A stretch of DNA of 64,000 nucleotides from Pedobacter chinensis (GCF_003339865.1 NZ_QPKV01000013.1:84925-148924), one strand, 5' to 3'; shown: positions 28,054 through 38,458, counted from the stretch's first letter. Made by a program: numbers and translations. The notes: generated from the sequence alone by a model not told the origin.

Positions 28054-31000
28054 TTAAACATTCGTTCCTTGCATGAACTCGCTTGGGTTTTTACCAAAAT
28101 GCTTTTTAAACTCCAGGCTAAAATATTTTCTATCGTTGAAACCCACTGCATAGGCCACTTCAGCAATGTTTCCGGCATTTTGTTTAAGCAATTGCGCAGC
28201 TCTTTTTATCCTTAACGACTTAATAAAATCGTTTACAGAAAGATCGGTAAGGGCCCTAATCTTTTTATAAAGTACAGGTTGACTCATCCCGATTGCCGAT
28301 GATAGAGTAGGTACATCAAATTCAGGATCAGCCATGTGATCTTCAATGATTTGAATGATTTTATTCAAGAAATTTTGCTCTGTTGAATTGATTACCATGT
28401 TTTTGGGCTCTAACGTGATTACCTGAGCAAATTTTCGTTTAATGGTTTCGCGGGCATTTAAAAGGTTGTGAATGTTTAACTCCAGAATTTTCAGGTTAAA
28501 TGGTTTCATTATATAGGCATCGGCGCCGTTTTCAAAACCATTGATCTGGTGAACATAAGCTGACCTTGCGGTTAATAAAATAACCGGAATGTGACTGGTT
28601 CTTTCATCCGTTTTTAGTTTGCGGCATAGTTCCAATCCATCCATAACCGGCATCATTACATCGCTGATAATGAGATCCGGAATAAGTTCAGTTGCACTTT
28701 CCAATCCTTTTAATCCATTTTCACTTTCATAAATATTATAAGTTTCTTTTATTGAATCTTTAATGAAAGCACGTACATCATTGTTATCTTCCACTAATAA
28801 AATGTTATATTTTCTCTTCTTCTGGTCAGGCTGCTCATTAACGCCAGTAAGTTGATTTTTAGAGGCTTCAGGCAAATTATAATTTATGGCATCATCATAA
28901 TAAACATAATCGGTAATAAAATCTGATGGATTAAAATGGGCTTTCCCCGTTTTCAAACTTACCATAAAGCAGGTTGAGCCATTTTGATTCTGGCTTACCG
29001 GAGTACTTTTAAATGTAATTTTGCCATGATGTAACTCCACAATGCTTTTTGAAAAAGATAATCCTAAACCTGTTCCAATGGTGGTGTTGGCATTGGCCTG
29101 GTAAAAATTATTAAATAAGTTGGATTGATTTTCTAAAGGGATTCCATTACCGTTATCGCAAATTTGAAGGATTGCCAATTGTTCGGTCAGGGTAATTTCC
29201 AAACTGATTTTTCCTCCATTTGGTGTAAATTTGAAGGCGTTTGAAAGCAGATTAAACAATACTTTTTCCATCTGCACTTTATCGAAATACAGTTCAATTT
29301 CTTCCTTTTCAGATTTGAAAATATAATCAATTTCCTTTGAGAGCGCCATATTTTGAAAGGCGATAAAAATTTCCTTGCAAAACTTAACAAGATTACCAGG
29401 GCTTACATTAAGTTTCATTTTACCACTTTCTGCCTTTCTGAAATCGAGTAATTCGGTCACTAAGTTCATTAAACGATCTGCATTGTTTTTAATGGGCTGT
29501 AGATCGCGATTTAATGAAGGATTATCTTTTGCATTTTCCATGAGTTTCTCTAACGGACCAACAATTAAGGTTAATGGTGTGCGAATCTCATGAGAAATAT
29601 TAGTGAAAAATTCAAGCTTATGCTCGTTAATTTCCTTTTCCTTGGTTAGTACAGCCCTGATTAATAAATACCTGACAACAATAAACAGAATAGCAGATAA
29701 AACGCAGAAATAAAACAAATAGGCCCACCAGGTTCTGTAAAAAGGTGGATTTACCACAATGGTTATTTGCCGAACGTTAGCACTATAAATACCATCGTTA
29801 TTTATTCCTTTAACTAAAAAAGTATAACTGCCGGAAGGTAAATTGGTATAACTGGCTGTAGATGTGTTTACATAATTCCAGTTTTTTTCAAAACCATCCA
29901 GTTTATAGGCATAACGGTTTTTTTCTGGTTTGATAAAGTTTAACAATGCAAAACTCAGACTAAAAGTATTCTGATCGCTTGCAAAAATAAGCTTATCCTT
30001 TAAACTCACATTTTGATCAAGCAGGCCGTCTTCTCCGTTAATTTTAACGGGTTTATTGTGTAGTTTTAGTTCTGTTATGACCAATTTTGAAGCCTTGTTG
30101 TTACTCTGTATGTGATCAGGAAAAAAGCTGATAAAACCATTATATCCCCCAAAAAACATCTCTCCGGTACTGCTTTTAAAAAAGGCATTTGCATTAAACT
30201 CATTCCCGGGGAGGCCATCAGCCACAGTATAATTTTTAAAGGTTTTATTTTTCCGGTCAAACATTGATAAGCCATTCGCCGTACTAATCCAGAGATTGTC
30301 TTTCTCATCTTCCAGAATGCCGAGTATATTGTTGTTAGGTAAGCCATTTTTAACAGTGTAAACAATGGTATTATTCTTTTTTTGATCATAAAGAACCAAG
30401 CCATTGTTGTATGTGCCGATATAAATCTCTTTGTTTTTGGTTTCGGTAATACAGTTTATATAATAACTTATGGGTTGCATTGATTGAGGATCGAGAATGG
30501 AATAAAATTGCCTGCGCGCTTCATCGTAAATAAAAAAACCATTGGTTGTTCCAAAGTAGGTTCTATAACCACTTACCATTAATGCTTTTACTTTTGCTGA
30601 TGCTGAAAAAGATGGAGGAAGATTAAACTTATAAAATGTGGTTTTTTCAGGATTAGAAATTTTTATGCCATTACGCTGTGTAGCCACAATTAAATGATGT
30701 GTTTTATCTTCAACTATTGCAGTGATCTCATCAGGTACATCCTCATTCTGACTACTGAAATTAAAGCTTTTAAAAGTTTTAGTTTTAACATCGTACACAT
30801 TTAAGCCTCCTGAATGTGTACCAATCCAAAGTTTTCCATCATGTGCCAGGTATACTTTTTTAACCAGATTAGATCTCAAAGTATTTGAATTTCCGGTATT
30901 TTGAAAAGCAGTAAACCGCTGATTTGCCCTGTCAAAGTAATTTACGCCGCCACCTTCTGTTCCAATCCATAAGTTTTTGTTTTCATCTTCCGCAAAGCCA

Positions 31001-32118
31001 CTGATCACATTGTTGTTAATGCTTGATCTGCTCCGGCTTCTGTTATAAATGGTAAATGCAGTGGTGTATGGATAATTAATATTGATCCCGCCAAAATATG
31101 TTCCAACCCAAATGGAGCCATTTTGATCTTTATACAACCGATGAACCGAATTTTGATTTAAACTTCTTTTGTTATCGGGATCAAATTGGAGATTTTTACA
31201 GCTAAAGTTTTGCGTATCCATTATGCTGATCCCATCGAGCGTGCCAACCCATAATTTGCCTGCATCATCTACCACCATATTTCTAAGGGTATTGCTTATG
31301 ATGGAATTTTGATCGAGTGCTGTATGTTTAAAGTGCTTAAAATTTTGAGTGGCTGGAATGAACAGGTTTAATCCTTTGCTTTGTGTACTGATCCATATCT
31401 GGTGGTTACGATCTTCAATAATATTGGTGATGTAATTTTCGCTGATATCTGCAGCATTGCCATGGTTTTGGAAAACAGTGGTTTTATATTTTCCGTTTTC
31501 TGCAGTCATTTTTAATAACCCATTGGAAGTACCCACCCAGATATTTCCTTCATGATCTTCCATCACGGAACGAACATTATGATAAGGGCCATTACCTGTT
31601 TTTGTGTTGAAGAATTTTTTGATGTCTGAAAGATTGCCGTCTTTTAAAAGATTTAATCCATTCAGAGTGCCAATCCAGATGTTCCCTTTTTTATCTTCGG
31701 TAAAGCAATTAATCACATGGCTGCTGATGCCTTTTGGGTTTTTCGTTTGTGTGATAACACGCTCAAATGCATCGCCTTTTTCGTTATAAAGGTTTAAGCC
31801 AACACTTGTTCCTATCCAAAGATTTTTTCTGGAATCAGAAAATAAGCAGGTAATATAATTATTGGAGATTGAGGTGCTATCAGTTTCTGAATATTGATAA
31901 ACCTTAATGTTATATCCGTCATAACGGTTCAAACCGTAGCGTGTACCAAACCACATAAAGCCATTGCCATCTTGAGTAATGGAAAGTACGGAAGTTTGAG
32001 AAAGTCCTTTTTCTATTCCAAGGTGATCAAAAAGTACAGGTTGTTGTGATTTTGCCGAAAAAATAAATCCTAAAAACAAAATTGCACTAAGCAAATATTT
32101 TAGGGAATTTAAAAGCAT
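28054..32118 (-). CDS. Hybrid two-component system sensor-regulator (HTCS)
   Basis: Single-chain sensor, kinase and DNA-binding regulator controlling the adjacent PUL. Order: signal peptide; about 690 residues of Reg_prop beta-propeller blades (repeated GLNRYDGY, IWIGTSVGLNLY, LWIGTHSGGLNVYD); a Y_Y_Y domain (about 700-785, YAYKLDGFEKNWNYVNTSTASYTNL); one membrane helix (about 793-818); HisKA with EFFTNISHEIRTPLTLI (His near 842); HATPase_c (DNGNGIP, GTGLGLSFSK); a receiver domain (ILLVEDNNDV, phospho-Asp in DLIISDVMMP near 1148); and a C-terminal AraC HTH. All key residues are present. It is divergent from SusC and faces the direct repeats at 32190-32227. Ligands of such sensors are usually oligosaccharides released in the periplasm. 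Confidence 0.96.
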   Translation of the reverse strand: MLLNSLKYLLSAILFLGFIFSAKSQQPVLFDHLGIEKGLSQTSVLSITQDGNGFMWFGTRYGLNRYDGYNIKVYQYSETDSTSISNNYITCLFSDSRKNLWIGTSVGLNLYNEKGDAFERVITQTKNPKGISSHVINCFTEDKKGNIWIGTLNGLNLLKDGNLSDIKKFFNTKTGNGPYHNVRSVMEDHEGNIWVGTSNGLLKMTAENGKYKTTVFQNHGNAADISENYITNIIEDRNHQIWISTQSKGLNLFIPATQNFKHFKHTALDQNSIISNTLRNMVVDDAGKLWVGTLDGISIMDTQNFSCKNLQFDPDNKRSLNQNSVHRLYKDQNGSIWVGTYFGGININYPYTTAFTIYNRSRSRSSINNNVISGFAEDENKNLWIGTEGGGVNYFDRANQRFTAFQNTGNSNTLRSNLVKKVYLAHDGKLWIGTHSGGLNVYDVKTKTFKSFNFSSQNEDVPDEITAIVEDKTHHLIVATQRNGIKISNPEKTTFYKFNLPPSFSASAKVKALMVSGYRTYFGTTNGFFIYDEARRQFYSILDPQSMQPISYYINCITETKNKEIYIGTYNNGLVLYDQKKNNTIVYTVKNGLPNNNILGILEDEKDNLWISTANGLSMFDRKNKTFKNYTVADGLPGNEFNANAFFKSSTGEMFFGGYNGFISFFPDHIQSNNKASKLVITELKLHNKPVKINGEDGLLDQNVSLKDKLIFASDQNTFSLSFALLNFIKPEKNRYAYKLDGFEKNWNYVNTSTASYTNLPSGSYTFLVKGINNDGIYSANVRQITIVVNPPFYRTWWAYLFYFCVLSAILFIVVRYLLIRAVLTKEKEINEHKLEFFTNISHEIRTPLTLIVGPLEKLMENAKDNPSLNRDLQPIKNNADRLMNLVTELLDFRKAESGKMKLNVSPGNLVKFCKEIFIAFQNMALSKEIDYIFKSEKEEIELYFDKVQMEKVLFNLLSNAFKFTPNGGKISLEITLTEQLAILQICDNGNGIPLENQSNLFNNFYQANANTTIGTGLGLSFSKSIVELHHGKITFKSTPVSQNQNGSTCFMVSLKTGKAHFNPSDFITDYVYYDDAINYNLPEASKNQLTGVNEQPDQKKRKYNILLVEDNNDVRAFIKDSIKETYNIYESENGLKGLESATELIPDLIISDVMMPVMDGLELCRKLKTDERTSHIPVILLTARSAYVHQINGFENGADAYIMKPFNLKILELNIHNLLNARETIKRKFAQVITLEPKNMVINSTEQNFLNKIIQIIEDHMADPEFDVPTLSSAIGMSQPVLYKKIRALTDLSVNDFIKSLRIKRAAQLLKQNAGNIAEVAYAVGFNDRKYFSLEFKKHFGKNPSEFMQGTNV

Positions 32119-32189
32119 AGCAAATAAAATAATATGTTATTTGGTGGTAATCTGTTAAAAGTATGGTTTAAAAGCATTTCTGCCAAATT

Positions 32190-32227
32190 TTTAGAAAATT
32201 ACCCCTATTTATTTAGAAAATTACCCC
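32190..32227. promoter_or_regulatory. Direct-repeat operator, likely HTCS binding site
   Basis: TTTAGAAAATTACCCC occurs twice, identically, at 32190-32205 and 32212-32227, start to start 22 bp (two helical turns). It sits between the HTCS gene and susC, ending 21 bp before the -7 box of susC. That is where an AraC-type activator dimer would touch RNA polymerase. Binding by the neighbouring HTCS is inferred. Confidence 0.75.
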
Positions 32228-32248
32228 CTTCAAAGTTGCCTTAAATCA

Positions 32249-32256
32249 TAAGTTTG
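32249..32256 (+). promoter_or_regulatory. -7 box TAAGTTTG of the susC promoter
   Basis: Exact TANNTTTG match 71 bp upstream of the susC start. No TTG element lies at -33, as expected of a promoter depending on an activator bound at the direct repeats. Confidence 0.6.
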
Positions 32257-32326
32257 TTCAAGCCAAAGGGCATTCTTTTAATGAATTCTTCAAAGGCAAA
32301 ACAATAACCAATCTAAACAATCCATT

Positions 32327-35300
32327 ATGAGTAAACTCTACAATCAGGGTAAAGTGTTCATGCTTAAAAATGTGTGCAAGTTCCCAAAGCTTTTATTAGT
32401 GCTCATCTTACTTCTAACCAGTAACTTCAATGTGTTTGCACAAAGCAAAACCATTGTTGGTGTAGTAACTGACGAAACTAATCAAACCATTCCAGGCGTA
32501 TCCATTTCAGTTAAGGGTACCAAAACCACTACTCAAACTGATGAAAACGGTCGATTTAAAATTCAGGCCTTAACATCTGATCAGCTTGTTTTTAACTATG
32601 TGGGCTATGCTTCACAAACAGTGACGGTTGGCAACAGAACTACCATTAATGTTTCTTTAAAATCTTCTGTAACCGGTTTAAACGATGTTGTGGTGGTGGG
32701 TTATGGAACAACCAAAAGGGCCGATTTAACTGGCGCGATCGGTTCAGTTAACATGAAAGATTTAGAGCAGGCACCGGTAAAATCTTTCGATCAGGCTTTG
32801 GCGGGCCGTGTGGCCGGAGTTCAGGTTTCTACCAATGATGGTCAACCGGGGGCAACAGCAAATATTGTTATTCGTGGTGCCGGATCAATCTCTCAGGATA
32901 ACTCTCCGCTTTATGTTATTGATGGTTTTCCATCAGAAAATGCTAATGCAAATTCAATCAACCCATCTGATATTGAAAGTATAGATATATTAAAAGATGC
33001 TTCGGCAACTGCGATTTATGGCGCGCGTGGATCAAACGGGGTGGTTTTAATTACCACTAAAAAAGGGAAGCCCGGAAAACCGCAGTTAACTTATAATGCT
33101 TATTATGGTGCTCAGAAATCACCTAAAAAAATCCCGGTTATGGGACCTTATGAGTATGTGAAATATTTGCGTGATCTGGATCAGGCCGTGGCCGATTCAA
33201 CTTATCTTAAAAATGGGGTAACGCTTGATGATTACCGGAATGTTCAGGGCTTGGATTTGCAGGATTATGTGTATCAAACCGGGCAGAATCAAAATCATGA
33301 TATTGCTTTGCGTGGTGGAAATGATAAAACCACTTATTCCATATCTGGCAACTTTAATGATCAAAAGGGAATTATTATTTACGGTGGATTCAAACGCTAT
33401 CAGGGAAGATTTGTATTAGACCAGATTGTAACCGATAAATTGAAAACCGGCATTAATGTGAATTATGCCTACAGCGAAAGTTTCGGAACGCCAATTTCAG
33501 CAACTAACTTCTATGCTTCATCAGTATTGCTTTACTCTGTTTGGGGATATCGGCCAACGAACGGATTATCCGGAAAAGATGCTAATTCTGATCTTCTGGG
33601 TGGTTTGTACGATCCGGCGAATGAAGGGAATTCGGCACAGGATTATCGTGTAAATCCACTGATCAGTCTGGCCAATCAGCAAACAAGATATAAAAGTACC
33701 AACCTGGCTGCTAATGGATATGCAGAATATGCCTTTACGCCAAAGCTGAAATTGAGAATTGCAGGTGGAATTAACAATAACGGTTACGACACCAATATTT
33801 TTAATAACTCACAAACGCAATCGGGAAGTAAGTGGAATTCATCAGGACCAAACGGTACCATTGCCAGTAGCCCGGTATTCAATTGGTTAAGCGATAATAC
33901 CATAACCTATAAAAACACCTTTAACAAAAATCATAACTTGACCGTACTGGGTGGATATTCAGCACAACGTAATAAAAGTTCGTTCCGGTCCATTTATGCT
34001 ACTCAGGTTACCAATGAGAGTTTAGGCTTAGATGCTCTGGACCTTGTTCCTGCGGCAAACACCGTAATTTCAGTGAACACATCCAGATGGACATTAATGT
34101 CATTTTTGGGAAGATTGAACTATGATTTTAAAGGCAAATACTTAGTTACAGCAAGTTTCAGGGCAGATGGTTCCTCTAAGTTTTCACCGGCAAACCGTTG
34201 GGGTTATTTCCCTTCAGCAAGTGTGGGATGGAGATTTAGCCAGGAAAACTTCCTGAAAGAAGTAAAATGGCTGTCGGATGCTAAACTTCGTTTGGGCTAT
34301 GGTGAATCGGGGAACAACCGTGTGAGCGATTTTGCTTACCTGCCTCAATTAAACTTAGCGAATACGCAGTATTGGTATTCATTTAACGGCAAACCCGTTG
34401 CCATTGGTTCGGTAATTACTGCCGCTGGAAACTATGATTTAAAATGGGAAACCAACACGCAAACCAACATCGGTTTGGATATGAGTTTCCTTAAAAACCG
34501 ATTAGGCTTAACCGTTGATGTTTACAAAAGAACCACTAACGATTTATTATTGAATGCCAACCTGCCTTTTGCAAATGGTGTACAGAGTGGAACAGGTTTT
34601 AAGAATATCGGAAGCCTGGAAAACAGAGGTTTGGAAATCACTTTGAACAGCACTAATATCGTTACTAAAAATTTCCGCTGGACGAGTAACTTCAACATCA
34701 GTTTCAACAAAAACAAAATTCTGGAATTAACTGAAGGTCAAAATTCATTACTGGCAGGCTCAGGTACTTTCTTCGATACCAGTTTTAGAGGATTATCGCC
34801 CTATATTTCAGTAAAAGGCCGTTCTGTTGGTGAAATGTATGGTTTAATTTTCGATGGGATTTATCAATACAGCGATTTCGATAAGATGCCTAACGGTACT
34901 TATGCGCTGAAACCTAATATTCCTAATAATGGTGCAGCGGTTCAACCAGGAGATATTAAATACAAAGATTTAAATGGCGATTTAACCATTAATGCCAACG
35001 ATTATACCATCATTGGAAGAGGCTTGCCGATTCACACTGGCGGGTTTAGCAATAACTTCAGCTATAAGAACTGGGATTTAGGTGTGTTTTTACAATGGAG
35101 TTATGGCAATAATATCATTAACGCGAACCGTTATGTTTTTGAAGGCGGAATTGTAAGAAACTTCACACTTAATCAATATGCTTCTTATGAAAACCGTTGG
35201 ACACCAACCAACCCAAGTAATGAGCTTTACAAAGCCGGTCGTTTTGTCAATCCAAATTATTCATCGAGAGTGGTAGAAGACGGTTCTTATTTAAGGTTGA

Positions 35301-35524
35301 AAACTGTTCAGTTAGGATATAATTTTAGCAGCAAGCTTGTGAAAAGCATTGGAATGTCAAGATTGCGTTTAAATGCATCAGCACAAAATCTGTTAACCTT
35401 TACTAATTATTCAGGTTTGGATCCTGAGGCTTCGGCCCGTCCGGGTAATTTAACGCCAGGCTTTGATTATGGAACATACCCACAATCATTTACGGTAACA
35501 TTTGGTTTAAACGCAACATTTTAA
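32327..35524 (+). CDS. SusC-like TonB-dependent receptor of uronic acid PUL
   Basis: Full-length outer-membrane oligosaccharide importer (1065 aa). A signal peptide ends near residue 38 (FNVFAQ), with a possible later start at the ATG at 32360. Next are a carboxypeptidase-like regulatory domain (TIVGVVTDETNQTIPGVSISVKGT), the TonB-box-like DVVVVGYGT, and the plug with DILKDASATAIYGARGSNGVV. A 22-stranded barrel ends in FGLNATF. It is the first gene of a nine-gene plus-strand operon and is followed 21 bp later by its SusD. Likely cargo is oligosaccharides containing uronic acid, inferred from the PL8 and GH88 genes. Confidence 0.96.
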   Translation: MSKLYNQGKVFMLKNVCKFPKLLLVLILLLTSNFNVFAQSKTIVGVVTDETNQTIPGVSISVKGTKTTTQTDENGRFKIQALTSDQLVFNYVGYASQTVTVGNRTTINVSLKSSVTGLNDVVVVGYGTTKRADLTGAIGSVNMKDLEQAPVKSFDQALAGRVAGVQVSTNDGQPGATANIVIRGAGSISQDNSPLYVIDGFPSENANANSINPSDIESIDILKDASATAIYGARGSNGVVLITTKKGKPGKPQLTYNAYYGAQKSPKKIPVMGPYEYVKYLRDLDQAVADSTYLKNGVTLDDYRNVQGLDLQDYVYQTGQNQNHDIALRGGNDKTTYSISGNFNDQKGIIIYGGFKRYQGRFVLDQIVTDKLKTGINVNYAYSESFGTPISATNFYASSVLLYSVWGYRPTNGLSGKDANSDLLGGLYDPANEGNSAQDYRVNPLISLANQQTRYKSTNLAANGYAEYAFTPKLKLRIAGGINNNGYDTNIFNNSQTQSGSKWNSSGPNGTIASSPVFNWLSDNTITYKNTFNKNHNLTVLGGYSAQRNKSSFRSIYATQVTNESLGLDALDLVPAANTVISVNTSRWTLMSFLGRLNYDFKGKYLVTASFRADGSSKFSPANRWGYFPSASVGWRFSQENFLKEVKWLSDAKLRLGYGESGNNRVSDFAYLPQLNLANTQYWYSFNGKPVAIGSVITAAGNYDLKWETNTQTNIGLDMSFLKNRLGLTVDVYKRTTNDLLLNANLPFANGVQSGTGFKNIGSLENRGLEITLNSTNIVTKNFRWTSNFNISFNKNKILELTEGQNSLLAGSGTFFDTSFRGLSPYISVKGRSVGEMYGLIFDGIYQYSDFDKMPNGTYALKPNIPNNGAAVQPGDIKYKDLNGDLTINANDYTIIGRGLPIHTGGFSNNFSYKNWDLGVFLQWSYGNNIINANRYVFEGGIVRNFTLNQYASYENRWTPTNPSNELYKAGRFVNPNYSSRVVEDGSYLRLKTVQLGYNFSSKLVKSIGMSRLRLNASAQNLLTFTNYSGLDPEASARPGNLTPGFDYGTYPQSFTVTFGLNATF

Positions 35525-35545
35525 TCACCATTAAAAAATAAGAAA

Positions 35546-37450
35546 ATGAAAAATAAATATATTCTGGCTTTTTTATTCGTGATGGGATTATCTTCATCAT
35601 GCAAGAAATTTTTAGATACAGAACCCACAGATTTTTATTCACCGGTTAATTTCTACAATACAGCAGATCAGCTTCAAATTGCATTAAATGGTGTTTACAG
35701 TACCATGATGCTGGAAAGGATGTATGGACAAGTCCACCATTTTAATTTTGTGAGCACCACCGATGAAATGTTACCTGATAGAGCTACGAGTAATGAAACC
35801 AGAGGGCTTTACTATACTTACGATGCAGGACATTCTTATGTTCAGGATTGCTGGCAATATCCTTACATCGCTATCAACAATGCAAATGTGTTAATTGATA
35901 ATATCAATAAGCCAGCCATGGATGAGAAACAACGTGGATACATTAAAGGACAAGCACTTTTCTTAAGGGCTTATAACTATTTCCTTTTAACCATTCAGTT
36001 TGGTGAGGTTCCACTTGTACTGCATCAGCCAGGTATTGCAGAGGTTAATATTCCTGCTGCATCTCAACCGGCTATCTATACACAAATTGTTGCCGATTTG
36101 AAAGAAGCTGAAACCTTATTACAGGGACGTACATCGGCAAGTTTAGGCTATAATGATCAGGTAACGATTACTGCGGTACAGGCAATGCTCGCCAGAGTTT
36201 ATCTTTATTGGGCAGGTTATCCGGTTAATGATACCAGTAAATATGCCGATGCCATTATCTATGCAGATAAGGTTATCAACTCCGGGCAACACGCCTTAAA
36301 CCCAGATTATAAGCAAGTATTTATTAATCTTTTTCAGGATAAGTATGATGTGAAGGAAGATATTCTGGAATGGGGATCTGCAGGTGCAGCAGCGGGAGTA
36401 ACCAACAAAACCGGAAATGACATTGGTAATTTTAACGGAATTATTTCGGCTATTTTAATTGTAAACGGAACTTTTGAGCCAACCTCTTATGCTGCAGCAG
36501 GGTGGGTGCGGATAACCAAAAAATTATTTGATAGCTATGAAGTAGAACCATCGAGTACACTGGTTAATAAGGCATCATTGGATACCCGAAGAGACTGGAA
36601 CTGTCCTGATTATATCTGGACAACCAATGCATCAGCCGGAACCCGGGTAAAAACCGATCGCCCCAGTCCGTGGCAAATGAATACAGGTAAATTCCGTCGT
36701 GAGTATGCCCCGGCAGAAATACGAAACTCCGGTACCTATAACGCCAATTGGCCGGTGATTCGATATGCTGATGTTTTGTTGATCAAAGCCGAAGCTGAAA
36801 ATCAGGTAAACGGTCCTACCGCTGCGGCTTATGATGCCATAAATCAGGTTCGCCGCCGGGGTTATGGTACGATGTATGGAAATATTGTGAAAAATATTTC
36901 AGTGGTTAATGGCGGTTCCGGTTATTCTGCCACAAATCCTCCGCTAGTTACCATCAGTGGCGGAGGTGGTTCGGGTGCAACGGCAACAGCCATTGTTTCA
37001 ACAGGTGGTGTGGTTACAGGAATTAAGTTAACCAGTCGCGGAAACCTTACCACTGCTGGTCCATATTTTACCTCTGCTCCTACAGTTACCATTGCGCCAC
37101 CTGCAACAGGGGTTACTGCAACGGCGACTGCAACCATTACCAATGGAACTGAATATTTATTAACTCCAGGTTTAAGTAAAACAGATTTTCAATTAGCAAT
37201 TCGTGATGAACGGATGCGTGAAATGTGTTTCGAGGCTTCACGAAAATACGATTTGGTAAGATGGGGGAATTTTGCGGGCGATTTGCAAGCTTTTGGAAAT
37301 TATGCTGCCGCAGATGGGGTTACAGCTGGAAACGGGAATATTAACGGTTACCAGGGTTTGATTACCGTTACATCACGATACAGCCTTATGCCAAAACCAA
37401 CTTACGAGTTGAATTTAAACAAGGCTTTGAAACAAAATCCAGGTTATTAA
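35546..37450 (+). CDS. SusD-like glycan-binding lipoprotein with inserted repeat domain
   Basis: SusD/RagB lipoprotein (lipobox SSSC, Cys19; KKFLDTEPTDFYSP start). The TPR-like core (GYIKGQALFLRAYNYFLLTIQFGEVPLV) and C-terminal FQLAIRDERMREMCFEASRKYDLVRWGNF are normal. Between NQVRRRGYGTMYGN and that block an insertion of about 80 residues (about 450-531) is rich in Gly, Ser, Thr and Ala: VVNGGSGYSATNPPLVTISG, GGSGATATAIV, then a second diverged unit ending TVTIAPPATGVTATATATI. Such GGSGY/PTVTI units are beta-structured repeats known from tail-fibre and adhesin-like proteins. The insertion explains the slightly long size (634 aa). Confidence 0.94.
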   Translation: MKNKYILAFLFVMGLSSSCKKFLDTEPTDFYSPVNFYNTADQLQIALNGVYSTMMLERMYGQVHHFNFVSTTDEMLPDRATSNETRGLYYTYDAGHSYVQDCWQYPYIAINNANVLIDNINKPAMDEKQRGYIKGQALFLRAYNYFLLTIQFGEVPLVLHQPGIAEVNIPAASQPAIYTQIVADLKEAETLLQGRTSASLGYNDQVTITAVQAMLARVYLYWAGYPVNDTSKYADAIIYADKVINSGQHALNPDYKQVFINLFQDKYDVKEDILEWGSAGAAAGVTNKTGNDIGNFNGIISAILIVNGTFEPTSYAAAGWVRITKKLFDSYEVEPSSTLVNKASLDTRRDWNCPDYIWTTNASAGTRVKTDRPSPWQMNTGKFRREYAPAEIRNSGTYNANWPVIRYADVLLIKAEAENQVNGPTAAAYDAINQVRRRGYGTMYGNIVKNISVVNGGSGYSATNPPLVTISGGGGSGATATAIVSTGGVVTGIKLTSRGNLTTAGPYFTSAPTVTIAPPATGVTATATATITNGTEYLLTPGLSKTDFQLAIRDERMREMCFEASRKYDLVRWGNFAGDLQAFGNYAAADGVTAGNGNINGYQGLITVTSRYSLMPKPTYELNLNKALKQNPGY

Positions 37451-37469
37451 TTATCATAAAACTAAAAAG

Positions 37470-38393
37470 ATGAAATATTCATTCTATACCATATTAATTG
37501 CCAGCACATGCTTTTTAGCTTGTAAAAAGGATCTTACAACAGATCTGCCCACAGTTGATATTGCATTAACAAATGCCCGATCTACTATTGGCGATACATT
37601 GGTTTTCAAACTGGGCGATACTTGTAAATTTGCCTTAAGCGGTTATGCCGATAATATTGTGTTTTGGAGCGGAACGCCTGGAAATAAGTACGAATTCAAA
37701 TCCCGGTCTTCAGCTTTCGGAAAGCCAACCCTATCTTTCACAAGTACAGCACAGTGGGGTACGCAAAACAATACTTTGCAGGTTTTGGCAACCAATAAAT
37801 TACCAGCCAAAGATTCAGCTTCTGTTGTGAATGCAGCATGGACAAATATCACATCACGTACGCCACTTGCCATAAGCGCCACAGCTGTAAATACCGGAAT
37901 AGTTAATTTATCAGATTTGGTTACAGGTGCCAGTGATAGTTTGTTTATTGCCTTTAAATATGATGGTGTTACAGGGTCAACACAAAGAACCTGGACCATT
38001 ACCGATTATTTTGTAAATAATGTTTTAAGTGATTACACTTATAGTTTAAGTTCATTAGCCAGCGATAATGCATTCTGGACACGCTATGGAAATGTATGGT
38101 CGCCTGCAAGTTCGAGATGGGTAGCCACAACAACTGCTTTGACCATTGTAGGCGGAGCAGCTACAGCACCTACCAATACCAGCTGGATTATTAGTAAACC
38201 ATTGTACGTTGGACGTGTTGCTCCGGATGTTCCAACCGCTACAGTTAAAAACATTACGGCATCAGCGCTTACGGCTTATAGCTATAAATACGCCGCAGTT
38301 GGAAAATACAAAATCACTTTTGCCAGTTACAATACAACACCTGATGATAATCAGGTGGTATTAAAAGAGTTTAATGTTAAGGTTATCCTTTAA
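37470..38393 (+). CDS. DUF5017-like surface glycan-binding lipoprotein
   Basis: Lipoprotein (lipobox FLAC, Cys17) directly after SusD, the usual position of SusE/SusF-like surface glycan-binding proteins. The pattern LGDTCKFALSGYADNIVFWSGTPGNKYEF followed by TLSFTSTAQWGTQNNTLQVLATN matches the DUF5017-type domain of such proteins. The middle and C-terminal parts are beta-rich (TWTITDYFVNN, KYKITFASYNTTPDDNQVVLKEF). It probably binds the polysaccharide on the cell surface. Followed by a strong terminator-like hairpin before the enzyme genes. Confidence 0.78.
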   Translation: MKYSFYTILIASTCFLACKKDLTTDLPTVDIALTNARSTIGDTLVFKLGDTCKFALSGYADNIVFWSGTPGNKYEFKSRSSAFGKPTLSFTSTAQWGTQNNTLQVLATNKLPAKDSASVVNAAWTNITSRTPLAISATAVNTGIVNLSDLVTGASDSLFIAFKYDGVTGSTQRTWTITDYFVNNVLSDYTYSLSSLASDNAFWTRYGNVWSPASSRWVATTTALTIVGGAATAPTNTSWIISKPLYVGRVAPDVPTATVKNITASALTAYSYKYAAVGKYKITFASYNTTPDDNQVVLKEFNVKVIL

Positions 38394-38402
38394 ATAAATA
38401 TA

Positions 38403-38449
38403 CCGGCTGCACCTCATTGTTTACACGTTGAGGTGCAGGTTGGTTTTTA
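38403..38449 (+). terminator. Hairpin separating the binding and enzyme genes
   Basis: Stem CTGCACCTCA/TGAGGTGCAG extended by flanking pairs, then GGTTTTTATT. It lies between the DUF5017-like gene and the PL8 gene, so it likely attenuates transcription into the enzyme genes. Confidence 0.75.
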
Positions 38450-38458
38450 TTACTCACT

